Shown: positions 31,705 to 53,601, counted from the first letter of the stretch. The stretch: DNA of 64,000 nucleotides from Axinella damicornis (GCA_963931865.1 OZ007511.1:14328774-14392773), one strand, 5' to 3'. Made by a program: numbers and translations. Notes: generated from the sequence alone by a model not told the origin.

Positions 31705-34305
31705 ATGGAGGCAAGTGATTGATTACTTCAATTCAGTTGGGAGACCCAATCTGGGCCGGAAAGGTTGCCATGAGACCCATAGTCTGAAGTGGCAGACTTC
31801 CTCCAGTCAAAGTCTTGCAAATGATGTCAGATTGCTCTGTCATGTCTGGTAAAAGGGTTGGGATTTCCTGATCTCGTTGCCAGACAACGAGCACTGAAGC
31901 TAGTCTGGTGGCACGTGCTCAGATGAGCTGCTCTCCAACAGTTGCCGCACAAACTTTACTCCACAGCTAACAGAGAACATGCCTGTTCAGTGTGTGCAGC
32001 ATGTCAGAGCTTGCATGACACTCCCTGAGTACTATAGGCAGGTCCTCTCCTCGTGTAGACGTAAGGTTGTGCAAGGTCATTGTGATTGCAGTGTTCTGAG
32101 CGAACTTCTGTTTAAGTAGTTACGTATCTGTGGTGTGCATCGAGGAAACTACGCCGCAACATGCCAAAGTGATTTGTCAATGTATATTTCGAGTGTCTCT
32201 TCAAGTCTGACTTCACTCATCCCCCTTGCAGGGTTATACTATAGCAGTTGTGGTTGCAGTGGGTGTGGCTCTGGTTCTTGGTTACCTAGCAACCAGTGGG
32301 CGTGGCAGGGGTGGCCCCCCCAAACCTCGCAAGAGAAAGGGGCCAGTGGCCCTGGACCCGGACAAAAAGATTCCGTTCAAGCTGGTGAAGAAGGAAGAAG
32401 TCAGCCATGACACGAGGAGGTTCACCTTTGCCCTGCAGACGCCTCAGCATGTTCTGGGACTCCCAGTCGGTGAGTGTATTGTAATCCACTGGCCGGTGAT
32501 TGAGAAGCTCAAGTGATCTCTTCTGTGTTCCCTAGGCAACCACATGTACTTGAGTGCTACAGTCGATGGCAAACCGGTGTCACGCCCGTACACCCCTGTC
32601 ACTTCGGATGATGAGCTTGGCTTCTTTCAGCTTGTGATAAAGGTGACCAATTGCAGGAGAGGACAGTCCCCAAGCACTGCATTTCTGCCTCCCCTTCCTC
32701 TTCCTCCCCCCCCACCCCTCCTAAAATTCCTTCCACCTCTCGTGTGTCTTAACCCTCCCCTCCTCCTCTCCTCCTCTCCCTCATCCTCCCCTCTTCCTCC
32801 TCACCCCTCCTCCTCCTCCTCTCTCCCCTCCCTCCTCCTCCTCCCTCCCCTCCTCCTCCTCTCCCCCCCCCCCCCCCCCCCCCCCCTCCCCCCTCTCCCT
32901 CCTCCCCACTCTAGGTATACTTTGCCAACGTTCACCCCAAGTTCCCTGAGGGTGGTAAGATGTCCCAGTATCTGAACTCGCTGAGTATTGGAGACACGAT
33001 AGACATTCGGGGACCAGCGGGGAAGGTTGTGTATCTTGGACGAGGGTACTTCCGTGTGAAGGAACCTACCAAACCTGAGGAGATACGATTTGCTACCAAA
33101 GTGGGCTTGATTGCAGGAGGCACAGGTGAGGCAGCCTTGGCCCCGGGCCACCACCCAGCTTCCATAGCTTCAAGTTTTGCATGCGTGGGGACTCTGAGTA
33201 CCGTTGCTTATAATTAAGTCTGTCTGAAGGATGATGTATCCTGGTGACTGGTGTCTGAAGGATGATGTATCCTGGTGACATTGTTCAGTTACTGGTATAA
33301 CTGCAAGTGTTGCAGCAGTTGTGAGTGACAGACCAGTGCAGCTGGTGGGTCGTAGCCTCGTTCCCAGTCCCACGCCCAGCTTTTCGTCGCTGCTTAGTAC
33401 GGTAATACCGTACTAAGCAGCGACGAAAAGCTGGGCGTGGGACTGGGTACGAGGCTAGGTGGGTCGTACTCTCGCCTCATAAAGACTTCCGCTGACTCTG
33501 ATTGCACCTACCAGCTTGTACCCACTGTTGGCCAACCGTTCTGATGGTCCTATAGTGCTGTCACCGCTGTGCTCCTACCTGTACCTCCTAGAGTTGTCAC
33601 CACCCTGTCCTGTCCGCCCTCAGGCATCACACCCATGCTGCAGATCATCCAGGCAGTGCTCAAGGACTCCGGTGATACCACCACTGTCTCCCTGCTCTTC
33701 GCCAACCAGGTAAGCTTCCTCCCCCCCCCCCCTCTCCCTCTCCTTGTGGCTGGTGTGTTGGGTATCATACTTATATTCTCTATGTTTAGACAGAGGAGGA
33801 CATTCTGGTACGGGAAGAACTGGAGGAGATGGCATCGAAGAGTGACAGGTTCTCTCTGTGGTACACTGTGGACCGGCCCACTGAGGGTGTGTGTGATTTC
33901 CCACTCGTGCTCTATGGGATTAGTGGCAACTGGCAACTGGGCTAGTGCCTGTCACACAATGTGCTCAGTACACACATCTTCTCCCCCCCCCCCCCCCCCC
34001 CCCCCCAATTATCTCCTCTCCCTCCACTCCTTTCCTTCTTCCGCCCCTCTTCCTCCGCCCCTCCCTCTTCCTCCGCCCCTCGATCCTCCTCTCCCTCCCC
34101 CCCAATCCTCCCCTCAACCACAACCTAACTAGGTTGGAAGTACAGCTCTGGGTTTGTGAGTGCGGACATGATCTCAGAGCACCTGCCTCCGCCATCGGCC
34201 AGCACCCAGATCCTGATGTGCGGCCCACCCCCCATGATTAAGTATGCGTGTCTCCCCAACCTGGAGAAGCTAGGGTATTCCAAGGATATGTATGTACCAT
34301 TCTAG
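31705..34305 (+). CDS. CYB5R: NADH-cytochrome b5 reductase
   Basis: Exons 31705-31710, 32232-32469, 32536-32642, 32915-33125, 33624-33709, 33790-33886, 34133-34305 give 305 residues (human CYB5R1/3: 305/301). The first exon encodes only Met-Glu and ends at a GC donor (GAG|GCAAGT). A TM anchor follows ([19 protein letters not shown]). The FAD-binding [13 protein letters not shown] (RxYT[ST] type), [12 protein letters not shown]-binding GGTGITPM and CGPPPMI motifs are present. The enzyme transfers electrons from NADH through FAD to cytochrome b5 for lipid desaturation and related reactions, anchored to ER or outer mitochondrial membrane. It ends MYVPF, where human family members end CFVF or similar. 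The last three exons are repeated at 35.9-36.6 kb. Confidence 0.95.
32685..32912. repeat. Polypyrimidine tract ending in poly-C
   Basis: (CCT)n with a C run at about 32867-32886, forming an exaggerated pyrimidine tract before the acceptor at 32914 of CYB5R exon 4. Confidence 0.9.
33353..33457. mobile_element. 105-bp perfect-hairpin MITE with 9-bp TSD
   Basis: Arms of about 50 bp, TAGCCTCGTTCCCAGTCCCA at the left and its complement ending CGAGGCTA at the right, meet at a CGGTAATACCG centre. The TSD GGTGGGTCG occupies 33344-33352 and 33458-33466. The second copy of this intron (about 35702) has a single GGTGCGTCA with no insert: an empty site. Confidence 0.93.
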
Positions 34306-35157
34306 CTGGTACACAGAATATACCGTATTTACTCTTCTAGCCGGTTCACAGAATTTACTGTATTTAGTCTTCTAGCTGGTACAAAGAATATACTCTTCTA
34401 GCTGAGACAAAGAATGTATTATGACACTAGACACTGTGGTACTACCTGTACAGCACCTTTGCTATGATCCAGAATGAAAATTAACAGACCAACAGACCAT
34501 GTATTCTGCCACCAGTCAAACAATTAGTTGCTGGACGACCACTGGCGTTGATATCCCTAACCTCACGTGAAATCAGAACCCATGCAGCTGCCCATCCGTT
34601 GAAGGTTCTTTTCATGCTGATCACTTCACCACAATGCCAAGCTTCATATGTCATTCATATGCATGGATACAACATTGTTAGACAATGGTATGGTGTAGCC
34701 ATTGGCCCAATTATGCTAGCTATCTCGGATAGTACTCAGCTGAAACATTTGGCCTAATTTGCACCATTGATGGAACATGCCAATGATGTCCATTTGCGTT
34801 CCTAAACCCGATTTCTGTAGAAAGGCATCACGTTGGGTGTCTGTCACCATGCTTTAGTAACGTGCAGTTGAAAGGAGGTTATGTAGCAGCAGTCATCCCA
34901 TCCACCAAAGGTACCACCCTGAAACTTGCCAAATTAATCAATGTGCACAAAATTCTCAACACAATCACAATCCAGGCCGGTAATAGATGGTAGGATTCAA
35001 TAGCTTACTTGATGGGAAATCACAGTGAACAAACGACACCACTTCAATCGAGCCTAGGAGCAATATGATGTATTTAATGAGGCACGTGTTGAGGTAAGAG
35101 TGTATACGGTTAGGTGAATGAGCAGTGTAGTCTGATCACCACAGCTACATGAATGAG
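34306..35157. other. CYB5R 3' flank, no gene
   Basis: Contains short repeats of CTTCTAGCTGGTACA-type sequence just after the stop. A tRNA-like patch (reverse complement of about 34560-34640, with GGTTCTGATTTC) could be a decayed SINE. No coding potential seen. Confidence 0.4.
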
Positions 35158-35315
35158 TCACGTCTGTGCCTTGTGCGTGAGTGTGTGTGTGAGGCGGAGT
35201 ACTGTGGTGTGTGGAAGGGATCCACCCACTGGTCGTAGTTGGGAGGGGTGGGGTAGTCGTGGAGCTGGGTGAGTTGGGCAGAGGTGAGCATCTGCGCAGG
35301 ATAGGACACCATACC

Positions 35316-35515
35316 NNNNNNNNNNNNNNNNNNNNNNNNNNNNNNNNNNNNNNNNNNNNNNNNNNNNNNNNNNNNNNNNNNNNNNNNNNNNNNNNNNNNN
35401 NNNNNNNNNNNNNNNNNNNNNNNNNNNNNNNNNNNNNNNNNNNNNNNNNNNNNNNNNNNNNNNNNNNNNNNNNNNNNNNNNNNNNNNNNNNNNNNNNNNN
35501 NNNNNNNNNNNNNNN
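35316..35515. other. Assembly gap (200 N)
   Basis: Exactly 200 undetermined bases. The left flank corresponds to 37716 and the right flank to 33128, so the gap joins two copies of the same segment. Confidence 0.99.
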
Positions 35516-35872
35516 GAGGCAGCCTTGGCCCTGGGCCACCACCCAGCTTCCATAGCTTCAAGTTTTGCATGCGTGGGGACTCTGAGTACTGTTGCTTATA
35601 ATTAAGTCTGTCTGAAGGATGATGTATCCTGGTGACATTGTTCAGTTACTGGTATAACTGCAAGTGTTGCAGCAGTTGTGAGTGACAGACCAGTGCAGCT
35701 GGTGCGTCATACTCTCGCCTCATAAAGACTTCCGCTGACTCTGATTGCACCTGCCAGCTTGTCCCCACTGTTGGCCAACCGTTCTGATGGTCCAAAGTGC
35801 TGTCACCACTGTGCTCCTACCCGTACCTCCTAGTGCTGTCACCGCTGTATACCCTGTCCTGTCTGCCCTCAG

Positions 35873-36216
35873 GCATCACACCCATGCTGCAGATCATCCA
35901 GGCAGTGCTCAAGGACTCCGGTGATACCACCACTGTCTCCCTGCTCTTCGCCAACCAGGTAAGCTCCCTCCCCCCTCCTCTCCCTCTCCTTGTGGCTGGT
36001 GTGTTGGGTATCATACTTATATTCTCTATGTTTAGACAGAGGAGGACATTCTGGTACGGGAAGAACTGGAGGAGATGGCAGCGAAGAGTGACAGGTTCTC
36101 TCTGTGGTACACTGTGGACCGGCCCACTGAGGGTGTGTGTGATCTTGTGCTCTATGGGATTAGTGGCAACTGGGCTAATGCCTGTCACACAATGTGCTCA
36201 GTACACACATCTCTTC

Positions 36217-36261
<45 letters not shown>

Positions 36262-36635
36262 TATCTCCTCTCCCTCCACTCCTCGCCCTCCACTCCTTTC
36301 CCTCTGCCCCTCTCCCTCTTCCTCCACCCCTCCCTCTTCCTCCGCCCCTCGATCCTCCTCTCCCTCCCCCCCCTCCCCTCCTTTCCCTCTGCCCCTCGAT
36401 CCTCCCCCCCCCCCCCCCCCCCCCACCCCCCTCAATCCTCCCTTCAACCACAATCTAACTAGGTTGGAAGTACAGCTCTGGGTTTGTGAGTGCGGACATG
36501 ATCTCAGAGCACCTGCCTCCACCGTCGGCCAGCACCCAGATCCTGATGTGCGGCCCACCCCCCATGATTAAGTATGCGTGTCTCCCCAACCTGGAGAAGC
36601 TAGGGTATTCCAAGGATATGTATGTACCATTCTAG
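35873..36635 (+). pseudogene. Duplicate last three exons of CYB5R (no N-terminal exons)
   Basis: Three exons of 86, 97 and 173 nt, identical in length and phase to those of CYB5R. They encode [29 protein letters not shown] and the CGPPPMI motif. Nothing upstream could supply the FAD domain, so alone it is not a gene. It is either an allelic copy from assembly or a real partial duplication. Confidence 0.8.
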
Positions 36636-37047
36636 CTGGTACACAGAATATACCGTATTTACTCTTCTAGCCGGTTCACAGAATTTACTGTATTTAGTCT
36701 TCTAGCTGGTACAAAGAATATACTCTTCTAGCTGAGACAAAAAGAATGTATTATGACACTAGACACTGTGGTACTACCTGTACAGCACCTTTGCTATGAT
36801 CTAGAATGAAAACAGACCATGTATTCTGCCACCAGTCAAACAAGCAGTTGCTGGATGACCACTGGCGTTGATATCCATAACCTCACGTAAAATCAGAACC
36901 CATGCGGCTGCCCATCGTTGAAGGTTCTTTTCATGCTGATCACTTCGCCACAATGCCAAACTTCATTATATCATTCATATGCATGGATACAACATTGTTA
37001 GACAATGGTATGGTGTAGCCATTGGCCCAACTATGCTATAGCTATCT

Positions 37048-37315
37048 TGGGCTAGGAATGAGATATGAAGCTGGGATTTGCACCATTGCGATCAGCATGA
37101 AAAGAATCTTCAACTGATGACCTAAGAATGACTTTTAATATTGGTCACATTTATGCCAAAATTTGCACTCGGCCAAAGGCTATAATCCATGGATTTTGGG
37201 TCAAAATTCAACCAACAGCAAAAAGGACATTCACTGGAATGCTCCATTCATGCTGATCACAATGGTGCAAATCCCAGCTTCACATCTCATTCCTAGCCCA
37301 AGATACCTAGGATAG
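37048..37315. mobile_element. Foldback element of about 265 bp, present in one copy only
   Basis: TCTTGGGCTAGGAATGAGAT at the left and ATCTCATTCCTAGCCCAAGA at the right are inverted. The arms extend to GATCAGCATGAA / TTCATGCTGATC. The corresponding site in the first copy (about 34722) lacks it. A clean target duplication could not be assigned. Confidence 0.7.
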
Positions 37316-37545
37316 TACTCAGCCTGAAACTTTATTAATGTGCACAAAATTCTTAACACAATCACAATCCAGGCCTGTATAATGGATGGTAGGATTCAAT
37401 AGCTTACTTGATGGGAAATCACAGTGAACGAACGACACTGCACTTCAAATGGAGCCAAGGAGCGATATGATGTATTTAATGAGGCACGTGTTGAGGTAGA
37501 GCGTATACAGTTAGGTGAATGAGCAGTGTAGTCTGATCACCACAG

Positions 37546-48479
<10,934 letters not shown>

Positions 48480-49220
48480 CAGACAGCTGCAATAATATTA
48501 TGTCATAAGTTAGGGCCAGCTATACCAGGTATATGTAAAGTGTAGAATGGTCCCACCCGTACCCCGCGGTCCGATGGAGCATCGATATTGATACGCATCA
48601 CCATAAAGGAATATAATGCCACACAATTAGCTATCTGCTCATTGATACTGTATTGTAGTCAAGGGGTATACACATCTGCCTGCTACTCAACAATAAATGC
48701 CTTGCATCCAGGATCTGGCGACCCGCTGTCCTCCTGTTTAGTAGCAATACACTCTTCAGTGACTATGATCTGTACAGACATAGCTGGCGGGGAACTGGCA
48801 TGGATAAACCTGCCGCTATATTTCTGCATGCACACATTTGAAGTAAATATAACCATGCATATGCAGCAACACACCGGTAGCCAATAATGCGCGCCGTCCA
48901 AGACTGAGAGAGCGATTCCAACTGTCAAATCAGCGCAGTAGTACAACAGGTTCGAGCTCCGTACAAATTGCGCCATGGCAACTGAAGTAACCTCCAAGAT
49001 AAACACAAGGTTTGCGGCCAGCGGAATGGTAAACACACTGCAGTGCGCCTTCTAGCCACACCCCGCCCCCTTCAACGTCTGGTCCGCGAGAGATCGTCGC
49101 TAGTCTAGCGGCTAGCTAGCCCCTCGAATTTTCGCCATGGCCTGGTCCTAAGTTGCCCTCAGCAGACACTCACCCAGCCTACATGTACAAGCCTTGTAAT
49201 TGTCTTCCGTCCTACTGCAT
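48480..49220. other. Upstream region of the mucin-like gene, no clear gene
   Basis: A minus-strand open stretch near 48683-48976 begins MAQFVRSSNLLYYCADL but has no recognisable family. It could be an upstream or alternative first exon. CpG-rich sequence at 48880-49100 may be a promoter. Confidence 0.35.
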
Positions 49221-49229
49221 GTGCAGGCC

Positions 49230-49293
49230 TAGTCTGGCGCAGCCAGACCCTCGCACGGGACCCTTCCCGTGCGCGTCTGGCTGCGCCAGACTA
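49230..49293. mobile_element. 64-bp hairpin MITE (TAGTCTGG ends) with 9-bp TSD
   Basis: TAGTCTGGCGCAGCCAGAC pairs with GTCTGGCTGCGCCAGACTA, with an inner ACGGGACCCTTCCCGT hairpin. GTGCAGGCC is duplicated at 49221-49229 and 49294-49302. The end sequence differs from the TAGCCTCG family, but TAG...CTA termini and 9-bp duplication are the same. Confidence 0.88.
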
Positions 49294-49302
49294 GTGCAGG
49301 CC

Positions 49303-50366
49303 AGGCACACCACTCTCAGGTGGTACAGTGTATATATCACTCCTGCAGTTTCAACTGTGGGAAACATGCTGCCTTCCACAACCCAATCAACTCGTCCCAT
49401 TTTACGTCAGATTTATTGAGGGCATTTGCCAGGGATGCAGGAGTATTCTCAAATGACATCCTGCTTTACAAGCCCATCTACTGTCCTGAAGACTATCGAT
49501 ACCTACAACAAGACATTGATGCTATCAATGGATGTACACGAGCTTGTCATCTCAAACTGAATCCATCCAAATGCAAATACATTATTGCTTCAAAGAAGAG
49601 ACACCCCCTTTATCCATCTAGTGGATTGTTCCTGGGTAGCTGTATCATGGAGCAGGTGGACAGCTATCGATACTTAGGAGTTACAGTGACTTCTACACTC
49701 AACTGGAACGACCACATTCAACATATCTGTAGTAAAGCCAGGAAACTCATTGGTATGTTACATAGACGGTTTTCCAGCTGGGCTGACACTAATACTTTGA
49801 GATGTCTCTATCTGACCTGCATAAGGCCTCATTTAGAATATGCATCTCAACTATGGGACCCATACACAAACAAAGGCATCCAGTCTCTGGAATCAGTGCA
49901 AAAATTTGCATGTAAGGTCTGTCTGCAACAATGGAACCTTGACTATGACAGTATGCTACAACTTTTGAACTTTCCACCACTTTCCACTCGCCGCAACTTT
50001 CTGAAACTTACCACTATGTACAAAATTATCGGCAACTTCTCCTACTTTCCTCCAGGAGTATTTGTACAACATAACTTCCCATATAGCACCAACCAACACA
50101 CTAACTTTAGTAGGCCATTTGCTCGCACACAGTACATGTTTTCATCATTTGTACCTAGTGTCATTACTCTGTGGAATGCTTTACCTAATTCTGTTAAGCA
50201 CGCATCATCTATCTCTGTGTTTAAAAGATTGTTACATTCTATGTAGGTAGGTATATAATGTTTGTTTTCACCTTAAGGCTCATGTATCACATTAGCATTC
50301 CTGCTATTCATGTTGCCTTGTGTTTATAACACGAATTTCATAGAAAAAAAAAAAAAAAAAAAAAAT
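49303..50366 (+). pseudogene. 5'-truncated LINE reverse transcriptase with poly-A tail
   Basis: An open frame to 50246 covers the C-terminal third of a non-LTR reverse transcriptase: palm region FSNDILLYKPI, then LKLNPSKCKYIIASKKR (thumb), YRYLGVTVTSTLNWNDHI, ARKLIGMLHRRF, YLTCIRPHLEYASQLWDP, SVQKFACKVC and a VITLWNALPNSVKH end. After about 100 nt of 3' UTR comes an A22 tail (50345-50366). The catalytic box that should read [F/Y]xDD is FSND, so a catalytic Asp is lost. The endonuclease and most of the polymerase are absent. The CR1/Jockey-like clade is an inference. A relative lies at 25977-26465. Confidence 0.88.
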
Positions 50367-50522
50367 GTGCAGCTGGATCAGTTCCAGCACCCCCTTTGAC
50401 TTGTGCGCAGCACGTGCTGAGCACCACTCAATTTGAGGTGCCACAGATCGAACTCCTAGAAAAGAACAACCTGTAGCTGCTAATTTTGTACCCTCCAGGC
50501 ATCGTTGTTCCACCTTATGTAT

Positions 50523-50587
50523 TAGCCTCGTACCCAGGCCCTCACGCGGAACTCCGCGTTCCGCGTGAGGGCCTGGGTACGAGGCTA
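50523..50587. mobile_element. 65-bp TAGCCTCG hairpin MITE with 9-bp TSD
   Basis: TAGCCTCGTACCCAGGCCCT and its complement join at a short GGAACTCCGCGTTCC centre, an almost perfect palindrome. CTTATGTAT is duplicated exactly (50514-50522, 50588-50596). Confidence 0.93.
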
Positions 50588-51179
50588 CTTATGTATTACC
50601 ATTGTTGGGCCCAGTTCACAAATTGCATCTTGTTTTGAACTGTTTTTACCTGATCATGATCATGTTTCAAAAATTGTTGGTGATTTGCTTGGCTGTTTTC
50701 ATCTGCAGTCTAGAGTCCAGAGTCCAGTCCCGAGAGCCCAGGTTTTGCACTGACCCACCACTTGCTCTGTGGTGGGACAGCAAGGGCCACTCTCCTCTCG
50801 TGGCAGTGCTACCAACCAGTGATGCTCGGCTAGGGCTTTTGCTCAAAGGTTCAAAGGTTGATCGATAATGCCTACAGCGAGCATGAGACACAGAGGGGAG
50901 ACCCCTGCAAAGATTGGCAGGGAGGAGTATCGCCTGAAGCAGGAGTCACAGGGAGGGGGGACCAATGACACGACCATTGAGTGCCTCAAGTACCTAACAG
51001 GTTAAGTGATCAATGTCAAATGACTATGGCATGATCAGACACTGCTTTCTGTTGCTATGGCAACAACACTTCCTAATCCATTGGTCACTGGGTGTTCAGC
51101 AAGTGTTCCACAAAGTTACCACTAGCTGGTGCAGAAGTGTTGTTTCAATGGCAACAAAAATGGTAGTGGCTCAAAGACC

Positions 51180-51415
51180 TCCTTCAGGAGTCGCGTAGTG
51201 GAGTGCAAGGGCAGGGCTGATCAGCTCAAAGACCTTCAGGAGTCGCGTAGTGGAGTGCAAGGGCAGGGCTGATCATCAGCTCGAAGACCTTCTTCAGGAG
51301 TTGCGTAGTGGAGTGCAAGGGCAGGGCTGATCATCAGCTCGAAGACCTTCTTCAGGAGTTGCGTAGTGGAGTGCAAGGGCAGGGCTGATCATCAGCTCAA
51401 AGACCTTCAGCTACA
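51180..51415. repeat. 52-58-bp tandem repeat, 4 copies
   Basis: AAGACCTTC(TTC)AGGAGT[C/T]GCGTAGTGGAGTGCAAGGGC-type units, each followed by AGGGCTGATCA. No gene is associated. Confidence 0.85.
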
Positions 51416-51646
51416 ATTGTCCATATCTATCTGACCTAGCTCAAGATTGTGCAACACACACACACAAAGTAGCTACCAGTTGTTGCAGACCAGTGACACA
51501 TAACTAAAACTAGCATTGAAGTTAAAGTTCAGGCATAACAGACCTGCCAACTCTCACAGTTTAGCTGTGAGACTCACAGATGAAATTCATAAGGTGTAGT
51601 ACTGGAGTCTCACAGATTTTTGGGTTGTAGCATAAACTACACATTT

Positions 51647-51848
51647 AAGGTAAGGCGGGGCTATTCCGACTGTGGGGTAATTCTGATAGTTGGCTGCCTT
51701 TGTTACCAGACAAAGTTTGGTAATTCTTCTGTGGTACCGCAGGGTAGGCTGACGCTCAACCTACCCTGCGGTACCACAGAGGAATTACGAAACTTTGTCT
51801 GGTAAGGCAGCCAACTACCCCACAGTCGGAATAGCCCCGCCTTACCTT
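51647..51848. mobile_element. 202-bp foldback element
   Basis: AAGGTAAGGCGGGGCTATTC at the left is inverted at the right (GAATAGCCCCGCCTTACCTT). Inner arms include GGTACCGCAGGGTAGG / CCTACCCTGCGGTACC around a CTGACGCTCAA loop. One extra TTTG-containing stretch breaks symmetry at about 51685-51720. A MITE-type hairpin, non-coding. Confidence 0.85.
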
Positions 51849-52126
51849 ATAATTATTGGACATGAGCCCCAAATCTCACCCTTTTCTACTGTCCGAGCTC
51901 AGGTTGGCAGCTCTGGCATATTAAAACTCAGGAACCTGTCAGATGTGGAAAAGCTAGAGTTCAAGCGAGGAAACGGCAAATTGACAAATAAGTTTGATTT
52001 TGCCGCCAATATGTAAGGTTCAAAGTTTAAAGTCCGCTGGCGCATGCGCAACTGGCTACATCCGGTTTTGGGTTTAAATACTGAATTTGCAGCAAGTTTT
52101 GGCGGGAAGTCGGGATGGCACACTCG

Positions 52127-52736
52127 TTAACCCTTTAACCACCGAATTCTTCCCACCAAGACAACACATTTTCATGCATTCAGCGCACACCACTTTCGTA
52201 GGTACTCCTCTCCCACAGCATTCGCTCCTCAGCGGCCAAACTTGGTGGGGCCCGCACACATGGAGAGACCTCTCTGGCAATACCGTTAATGATATTCATG
52301 ACCCCCCACAAGCCCAGCAATCAGAGGTCAAAGGTGGATGTCAGCCGGATTTTCGCCCAGCATTTCCCTAAACTTGGGCCAGATCTGACTGATGGCACAC
52401 CTTACACCACCAATTTGCAGGTTTTCTTGAGGCCCTGGGTGGGGTCTATGAATATCATTAGAATCAAAAATTCTCGGGTCAATGAATCTCATTAAAATCA
52501 AAAGACGCCCACGACAGCCCGAAGGGGGGGCGGCAGCCCCCCCTTCGAAACCCCCCCGCTTGTACGTTTAGTGGGGGAGGCGCGCCGAAATCTGACCAAA
52601 TTTTTGAGTTCGTGCCCTAAAGTCGTCCCTAGGCCCTCTGAAGACTTTTTGGTCTCTTTTTGGACTGGCGAGAAGCCCTACAAGTGCATAGGGTCTAAAT
52701 GACACATTTATGCGTCAATAGGGCTTAAAGGGTTAA
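52127..52736 (+). mobile_element. 610-bp TTAA-flanked element, copy 1
   Basis: Starts TTAACCCTTTAACCACCGAA and ends GGGCTTAAAGGGTTAA. The target is TTAA and the ends are CCCTTTAA/TTAAAGGG, as in piggyBac-type MITEs. There is an internal hairpin of GAAGGGGGGGC / GCCCCCCCTTC type at about 52520. Copy 2 at 60405-61014 is inverted and nearly identical. No transposase frame. Confidence 0.9.
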
Positions 52737-53600
52737 TGAGATTCATAGTTGGTGAGAATGGGCCCTCAAAACGGCCTAGACTTGCACTGTGAGCCAGTTT
52801 GGCATGGTTTGCCGATTTTTAATGAGATTCATTGATCCTCCATGCACATATTAAGCACTTGCTTTACAGCCTGGGGGTTGAGTGTTCGTCTCCCCAATAA
52901 CCGAGTACGAGTCTGGGCCACTCCGTACACACCGGTTCCTGACTTCCCCGCCTAGCAGCTTGAGTACGCCGGTTCCCATCTGACCACCGAAGCTAAAGAA
53001 AGGTGTTCTGGTTGAAAGCAGGTTAGCCTCCTGTGATTCCAGTCACCGGCGCCTATCCAGCGCTCCTGAGGCTTACACTTCGGTGTCTGACCTGTCACGG
53101 AGGGATGGGTTGTTGCTAGGTTTGTTTGTTTTTTTTCTTCATCTTTTTCTTTTCAAGTCTTTTTTCCTTTTTCTTTTTGTAATAGAGGGAGACTGCATTG
53201 CTAGGCTTTATTATTATTTTTGGGTGTTTCTTCTTTTTCAAGTCTTTTCTTTTTCATGGAGGGAGGCTGCTCTTTGTTCTTCAAGTGCTTTTGGGAGTAG
53301 GCTGTAGGCTTGTTCTTTTGAAGGGATTTTAGGCTGATATAATAATATGAATCCAATTGTGTGCTGCCAGATGGCCGGTGGCAACATATGGGATTGTGCT
53401 CGAGATACCTGAAAGCGATCACTTGCTGGAGAAAGTGTAGGGCTAGCTTGACAGAATAAATTCGTTGCGCACGTACATGTACGTATTAAGCTCGATTTCA
53501 CACACTTGATTCAATTATGTACAAGAATAAAAGGAGGATGTTTCTGCATTGTTGAAGTATGAGAGTACTGGCAAGAAATGTACCAGCAGTGAATGTATGT
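52737..53600. other. Intergenic, T-rich, no gene seen
   Basis: Includes a T-rich stretch with two partial repeats of TTTTTTCTTCATCTTTTTC-like sequence (53120-53260). Nothing coding is supported. Confidence 0.4.
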
Positions 53601-53601
53601 G

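Larger units (their letters stand above)
33126..35315. repeat. First copy of a 2.2-kb duplicated segment
   Basis: From CYB5R intron 4 through its last three exons and 3' flank to the C-terminal exon of the minus-strand mucin-like gene. It matches 35516-37716 almost base for base in the exons, with indels between. The copy ends at the N gap in mid-exon. Confidence 0.9.

Noticed and set aside
35873..36635. A second cytochrome b5 reductase gene
   Set aside because: Only the last three exons are present, next to an assembly gap. Best explained as an allelic or duplicated segment.
48683..49036. 117-residue minus-strand frame with hydrophobic N-terminus
   Set aside because: No recognised family and no clear splice partner. 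Kept only as a possible upstream exon.
50667..50868. hAT-transposase-like C-terminus (ALWWDSKGHSPLVAVL)
   Set aside because: Weak resemblance to the WW dimerisation motif only; no other transposase parts nearby.
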